In this document: one piece after another, positions 7,133-10,063 of the stretch | Layout: the number at the start of each line of letters is the position of its first letter | How positions within the stretch are numbered: position 1 is the stretch's first letter | Source: JBJXGF01 sp046153015 | Lineage (GTDB): Bacteria > Actinomycetota > Acidimicrobiia > Acidimicrobiales > CAIXPF01 | Assembly: GCA_046153015.1 (NCBI GenBank) | Contig: JBJXGF010000008.1 | Span: 1 to 10,063 of the forward strand | Length of the DNA stretch: 10,063 nucleotides | Direction of reading: 5' to 3' | Notes under the pieces: generated by a model | What the model was told of the DNA's origin: nothing | The model's input: only the letters and a program-made list of their open reading frames with translations | Database searches by the model: none | Made by a program: the position numbers and the translations under genes

Positions 7133-7426
7133 GTGCAGCGGTCGCTGACTGTGAGCGAAGCGCGTGCGCGATTGCCCGAGGTGATCGAACGCGTGCTGTC
7201 CGGCGAGGAGGTCGTCCTTACCCGTCACGGCCAGCCTGTGGCCGTGGTGGTGCGGCCGGAGGCGCTTCGTCTGCGCAAGGCGGACGGAGCATTCGGCGAG
7301 GCCGCCGCCGTGCGCGAGCTCCTCGACCGGGCGGGCGACGGGCCGCTGAGCGAGCGCCCCGGCCTCGACGCCGATCGCGCCGAGGAGCTGCTCGCCGAGG
7401 TGCGGAAAAGCCGAGCCGCCGGCTGA
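7133..7426 (+). CDS. Type II antitoxin, Phd/YefM (VapB-like) family
   Basis: The 97-residue protein should bind and neutralise the PIN toxin encoded directly downstream and repress their shared promoter. Its N-terminal half has the Phd/YefM pattern: a short strand, VSEARARLPEVIERVLSGEEVVLTRHGQPVAVVV (residues 7-40) and then a charged helix. The C-terminal half (about 50-97) is rich in Glu, Arg and Ala, as expected for the flexible toxin-binding tail. I chose GTG at 7133 because the -10 box TACACT ends six bases before it. An ATG at 7118 in the same frame would add five residues but lies upstream of the predicted transcript start. The toxin gene follows after 6 bp. No ribosome binding site is visible, which fits leaderless translation. 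The family assignment is by pattern; AbrB-type VapB is unlikely. Confidence 0.87.
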   Translation: MQRSLTVSEARARLPEVIERVLSGEEVVLTRHGQPVAVVVRPEALRLRKADGAFGEAAAVRELLDRAGDGPLSERPGLDADRAEELLAEVRKSRAAG

Positions 7427-7432
7427 GCCGCC

Positions 7433-7843
7433 GTGGACGCCTTCGACGCCGACGTTCTGATCTACGCCGCCGTGGCGGACCATCACCTCGGTCGCCGTGT
7501 GCGGCCGCTCCTCGCCGGCACTCGACCAGCAGGTGTTGGTTCCCTCCTGCTGCTGCCGGAGTTGCTCTCGAAACCCTGGCGAGACCGCGCCCTCGCGGAG
7601 CTCACGGAGCTCGCCGGCCTGCTCGCCCGGCTCGAACTGCGGCCAGTCGATCGAGCAACGGCCGACCTTGCCGTGGCCCTCGGCGCGCAGCACCGCCTGC
7701 ACGCCGCCGACGCGGTCCATCTCGCCACCGCGATGGTCGCAGGGGCGGACCGATTCATTACCAACAATCGCAAGGACTTCACTCGCGCCATCACGGGCAT
7801 CGAGGTCGTCTACCCACAGGATCTTCCGGCGCCGGCCCGCTGA
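7433..7843 (+). CDS. vapC: VapC-type PIN-domain ribonuclease toxin
   Basis: The 136-residue PIN-domain protein is the likely toxin of the pair, a metal-dependent RNase that cuts tRNA or rRNA in known VapCs. The acidic active-site positions appear as Asp5 in FDADVLIY, Glu43 in LLPELLSK and Asp93 in HAADAVHLATA. At the fourth position the usual TND is TNN (Asn112), followed by KDF with Asp115. This substitution is common enough in PIN toxins that activity is plausible. The start is GTG at 7433, 6 bp after the antitoxin stop and with no clear ribosome binding site, so translation is probably coupled. The gene ends 8 bp from the end of the convergent hydrolase gene. The target RNA cannot be read from the sequence. 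Confidence 0.9.
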   Translation: MDAFDADVLIYAAVADHHLGRRVRPLLAGTRPAGVGSLLLLPELLSKPWRDRALAELTELAGLLARLELRPVDRATADLAVALGAQHRLHAADAVHLATAMVAGADRFITNNRKDFTRAITGIEVVYPQDLPAPAR

Positions 7844-7851
7844 CGCGTCGC

Positions 7852-8904
7852 TCAGCCCGCTGCTGGTTGGGTGACGCCCCGGCAGAAGTCGGCGATGCTG
7901 CGGGCCGTCTCCCGGCTGATGTCGGGGCAGGCGGCGGGGAAGATCTCGGTGCCGTGCACCGTCCCCATCACCTGGCGGCACGTAGCCGGTACGCCGGCGG
8001 CCAGGAGGAGGCGATAGAAGCTGATGCCCTCGTCGCGCAGCGGGTCGCACTCGTTCACGCTGATCACGGTCGGCGGCAGGCCCTGCACGTCCTCCCGGCC
8101 GGCGAAGGCCGGCCAGGCCAAGGGGTCCCCGGCCTCGAACGCCTCGATGCCGTAGCCCATGCGGCCGTGGTTGTTGTGCAGGTCGAGGAAGATCCCGTTG
8201 TTCTCGGTGGAGGACGGGCAGGCCTCGTCCGGCCAGGCGCCGAGGATGTAGGGGCACAGCGCGTACAGGCCTCGAATGAGGCCCACGTCGCCGTCGCGCA
8301 GCAGACGCATCCCGGCGGCGAGGGTGAGGTTGCCGCCGCCGCTCTCCCCGGCGACGATGACCCGGCCGGCGTCGATGCCGAGACGGTCGGCCTCGGCGGC
8401 CACCCAGCGCACGGCCGACACGCAGTCGTTGAGGCCCGCCGGGTACGGCGCCACCTCGGGGGCCGAGGAGGGCGCCACCGCGTTGCGGAAGTCGACCATG
8501 GCCACCGCCACGCCGCACGCCGCGATCATGCGGGCCCACACCCGGTAGTTGCCGTCGAAGCAGGACTGGGACGCCATGCCGCCGCCGTGCAGGTAGACGA
8601 CGCACGGCTGGGCCTCGCCGCCGCCGTCGGGGCGCACGAGGCGGACCTGGATGGTGTTGCCGTCGGGCTGCGAGCTGAAGGTCTCGACCGAGACGGCCAA
8701 GCCGGTGGAAGGCTGGAGCTCCTCGGTGTCCATCCGCTCGGCGAAGGCCGCCGACGCCGTCCGCGCCGCGACCGCCTTCTCGCTGTTGTTCTTGGCGATC
8801 ACCTCGTCGCGGTCGGCGACGTCGCGGCCCCGCGCCACGGGCCAATGCCCCATGAACGCCTTGAGCCGGGGGTCGATACGCGGATCGTCGGTGAGTCTGG
8901 ACAT
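7852..8904 (-). CDS. Alpha/beta hydrolase, hormone-sensitive-lipase (HSL) family esterase
   Basis: This cytoplasmic-looking 350-residue enzyme should hydrolyse carboxylic esters. HSL hallmarks are the oxyanion-hole motif HGGG (residues 106-109), the nucleophile elbow GESGGG with Ser188, the acid Asp287 in NECDPLRDEG and His317 in GTVHGTEIF. The first 80 residues form the cap-like N-terminal part common in this family. There is no signal peptide or membrane segment. The start is ATG at 8904. No ribosome binding site is seen, but TAGCAT ends seven bases upstream, so a leaderless transcript is possible. The sirtuin gene lies 44 bp upstream on the same strand. Substrate is unknown; relatives act on short acyl esters, lipids or antibiotics. 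Confidence 0.92.
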   Translation of the reverse strand: MSRLTDDPRIDPRLKAFMGHWPVARGRDVADRDEVIAKNNSEKAVAARTASAAFAERMDTEELQPSTGLAVSVETFSSQPDGNTIQVRLVRPDGGGEAQPCVVYLHGGGMASQSCFDGNYRVWARMIAACGVAVAMVDFRNAVAPSSAPEVAPYPAGLNDCVSAVRWVAAEADRLGIDAGRVIVAGESGGGNLTLAAGMRLLRDGDVGLIRGLYALCPYILGAWPDEACPSSTENNGIFLDLHNNHGRMGYGIEAFEAGDPLAWPAFAGREDVQGLPPTVISVNECDPLRDEGISFYRLLLAAGVPATCRQVMGTVHGTEIFPAACPDISRETARSIADFCRGVTQPAAG

Positions 8905-8911
8905 GCGCCGG

Positions 8912-8917
8912 ATGCTA
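8912..8917 (-). promoter_or_regulatory. Candidate leaderless-type -10 box for the hydrolase gene
   Basis: TAGCAT on the minus strand fits TANNNT and is separated from the ATG at 8904 by seven bases. No ribosome binding site is present between them. This placement matches the antitoxin promoter at 7121-7126. It would let the hydrolase be transcribed separately from the sirtuin gene. Confidence 0.4.
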
Positions 8918-8948
8918 CGAGGTCTCCGCCAGCGCTGCCGGTCTCAGC

Positions 8949-9716
8949 TCAGCCGGTGGCCGCGCCGGTGATGACGGGCAGCGCAGCGGAGATCGAGTCA
9001 CGCACCAGCACGTCGGCCAGGTGGTCCATCTCGGTCTCCTGACCGTTGACGATCACGATCGACGCGCCGGCCCGCTTGGCCACCGGCACGATGCCGGCGA
9101 TGGGGTACACCGCCAGCGTGGTGCCCACGGCCAGCAGGAGGTCGCAGCTGCGGGCGGCCTCGTTCGCCCGTTCGAGGTCGTCCATCACGAGCGACTGGCC
9201 GAACGAGATCGTGGCGCTCTTCAGGATCCCCCCGCAGCTGCGGCAGGGCGGGTCCTCCTCCCCGGCCCGCACCCGGGCGAGGGCGCGCTCCATCGGGGCC
9301 CGGTCGTCGCAGGACATGCACACGACCTCGCGCAGCGTGCCGTGGATCTCCACGATCAGCTCCGGGCTGGTGCCGGCCCGGGCGTGGAGCCCGTCGACGT
9401 TCTGGGTCACCAGCGTGAGCAGCTTGCGCCGGCGCTCCAGCTCCACGAGCGCCAGGTGGCCGGCGTTGGGCTCGGCGCTGAACGCGGCGTGATTCAGCCG
9501 GTCCTTCCACGAGCGCTTCCGCACCTCGGCGTCGGCCAGGTAGTTCTGCAGCGTCGCCGCCTTCTCCGCCTCGGGATTTTTCGTCCACAGGCCCTGCGGA
9601 CCGCGGAAGTCGGGGATGCCGCTGTCGGTCGAGATGCCGGCCCCGGTGAGCACCACCACCCGGCTCGCCTCGTCGAGGAAGCGCCGCGCCAGCAGAACAG
9701 CGTCGCTGTGGCTCAT
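8949..9716 (-). CDS. Sir2-family NAD+-dependent protein deacylase (CobB/NpdA type)
   Basis: Sirtuins remove acyl groups from lysines, consuming NAD+ and releasing nicotinamide and O-acyl-ADP-ribose. The 255-residue protein has the usual bacterial length. Motifs run in order: GAGISTDSGIPDFRG (residues 25-39) for NAD binding, TQNVDGLH (104-111), the catalytic His125 in IHGTLRE, zinc cysteines 133, 136, 158 and 161, GTTLAVYP (198-205) and VIVN (221-224). The E. coli CobB Tyr/Arg pair for succinyl groups is not evident; the matching stretch reads SWKDR, so deacetylation is the safer guess. The ATG at 9716 gives the right length. The frame stays open further upstream through the repeat array to 10013, but that part is repeat-derived and not credible protein. 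The start is 16 bp from the array. Confidence 0.94.
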   Translation of the reverse strand: MSHSDAVLLARRFLDEASRVVVLTGAGISTDSGIPDFRGPQGLWTKNPEAEKAATLQNYLADAEVRKRSWKDRLNHAAFSAEPNAGHLALVELERRRKLLTLVTQNVDGLHARAGTSPELIVEIHGTLREVVCMSCDDRAPMERALARVRAGEEDPPCRSCGGILKSATISFGQSLVMDDLERANEAARSCDLLLAVGTTLAVYPIAGIVPVAKRAGASIVIVNGQETEMDHLADVLVRDSISAALPVITGAATG

Positions 9717-9724
9717 GCCCCCCG

Positions 9725-9730
9725 ACCCTA
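9725..9730 (-). promoter_or_regulatory. Candidate -10 box (or weak ribosome binding site) for the sirtuin gene
   Basis: On the minus strand TAGGGT lies eight bases before the ATG at 9716, between the gene and the tandem array. It fits TANNNT for a near-leaderless transcript, in which case any -35 region would fall inside the first array copy. The contained AGGG could instead act as a weak ribosome binding site, with the promoter beyond the array. The sequence alone does not decide. Confidence 0.35.
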
Positions 9731-9731
9731 G

Positions 9732-10019
9732 GCGGAGCGCAGCGACGCCTGCCGGCCGCGCGAGCGCAGCGAGCCGGCCGGCCGGCCATGGGGTCTGGGG
9801 GCGCAGCCCCCAGAACAAGCACAGCGCAGCGCAGCGACGCCTGCCGGCCGCGCGAGCGCAGCGAGCCGGCCGGCCATGGGGTCTGGGGGCGCAGCCCCCA
9901 GAACAAGCACAGCGGAGCGCAGCGACGCCTGCCGGCCGCGCGAGCGCAGCGAGCCGGCCGGCCATGGGGTCCGGGGGCGCAGCCCCCAGAACAAGCACAG
10001 CGCAGCGCAGCAACGCCTG
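9732..10019. repeat. Tandem array of 88-bp hairpin-forming units (3 full copies plus a 20-bp partial)
   Basis: Copies begin at 9732, 9824, 9912 and 10000; the last is only about 20 bp. The period is 88 bp; copy 1 is 92 bp because it has four extra bases in its GCCGGCC run. Each full unit holds a hairpin with 9-bp arms TCTGGGGGC / GCCCCCAGA around a GCA loop (9794-9814, 9882-9902, 9970-9990; copy 3 has one arm mismatch). Each also holds GCCGGCC / GGCCGGC arms flanking a GCGCGAGCGCAGCGAGC stretch. Copies are almost identical, so the expansion is recent. 88 is not a multiple of three and no gene is encoded. It resembles repetitive extragenic palindromic sequences. Function is unknown. Confidence 0.93.
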
Positions 10020-10040
10020 ACGCTTGCGTGGGTGGAAGAT

Positions 10041-10058
10041 ACTGAAATAGATTCAGAG
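10041..10058. other. Imperfect palindrome in the AT-rich right edge
   Basis: CTGAA (10042-10046) and TTCAG (10052-10056) flank ATAGA, with outer ACT and AGT interrupted by one extra base. The last 28 bases are far richer in A and T than the rest of the window. It could be an operator or promoter of the sirtuin or of a gene beyond the edge. The window ends here, so no firmer call is possible. Confidence 0.35.
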
Positions 10059-10063
10059 TCCTT

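Noticed and set aside
5654..7426. 590-residue plus-strand frame ending in the antitoxin
   Set aside because: Upstream of 7118 it is antisense to the rhodanese-E1 gene or runs through non-coding repeat DNA. Only the last 97 codons resemble a protein family.
6965..8845. 626-residue minus-strand frame through vapBC and the hydrolase
   Set aside because: It lies out of frame with the hydrolase and antisense to the toxin-antitoxin genes, with low-complexity Arg/Gly-rich sequence.
9717..10013. N-terminal extension of the sirtuin through the tandem array (99 extra residues)
   Set aside because: The extension is translated repeat DNA. Because 88 is not a multiple of three, each copy is read in a different frame and gives unrelated peptide. 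The sirtuin motifs start at the normal distance from ATG 9716.
9732..10019. CRISPR array
   Set aside because: The units are near-identical over their whole 88 bp with no variable spacers, and no cas gene is present.

Overview
The window is very GC-rich, strongly biased to G/C at third codon positions, and tightly packed with genes. GTG starts are frequent, and several starts have no ribosome binding site but a TANNNT box 6-11 bases upstream. This suggests a high-GC actinobacterium. An Acidimicrobiia-like lineage is my guess from protein style only; nothing in the window proves it.

Layout, left to right. (1) Positions 2-2017, plus strand: the 3' part of a secreted subtilisin-like S8 protease. 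It has an I9-like propeptide, an Asp-His-Ser catalytic domain and six VCBS/FG-GAP calcium-binding repeats; its 5' end lies outside the window. (2) Positions 2046-5623, minus strand: a complete dTDP-L-rhamnose operon transcribed rmlA-rmlC-rmlB-rmlD. It converges on the protease gene at a shared hairpin (2028-2049). (3) Positions 5696-6874, minus strand: an E1-like ThiF/MoeB adenylyltransferase with a rhodanese domain at its N-terminus, the reverse of the usual MoeZ/Uba4 order. It lies 72 bp upstream of rmlA on the same strand and could be co-transcribed. (4) Positions 6875-7132: a non-coding divergent region with a degenerate repetitive element and a probable toxin-antitoxin promoter/operator. 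(5) Positions 7133-7843, plus strand: a Phd/YefM-type antitoxin and a PIN-domain VapC toxin. (6) Positions 7852-8904, minus strand: an HSL-family alpha/beta hydrolase that meets vapC tail-to-tail across 8 bp. (7) Positions 8949-9716, minus strand: a zinc-containing sirtuin. (8) Positions 9732-10019: three full copies and one partial copy of an 88-bp tandem repeat that forms hairpins, directly upstream of the sirtuin. (9) A short AT-rich end (about 10036-10063) with an imperfect palindrome.

How the genes work together: RmlA, RmlB, RmlC and RmlD convert glucose-1-phosphate and dTTP to dTDP-L-rhamnose for cell-surface glycans. The antitoxin and VapC form a type II toxin-antitoxin module. The rhodanese-E1 protein would activate and thiolate a small sulfur-carrier protein that is not in this window. 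The hydrolase and sirtuin are neighbours on one strand, but each has its own candidate promoter.

The least ordinary parts are the 88-bp array and its degenerate relative near 7012-7037, the inverted domain order of the E1 enzyme, the atypical RmlC active-site region, the 17-bp tandem repeat that contains the rmlB stop codon, and the recurring leaderless-type starts. I see no clearly new multi-gene system, and no tRNA, rRNA, transposase or CRISPR array.
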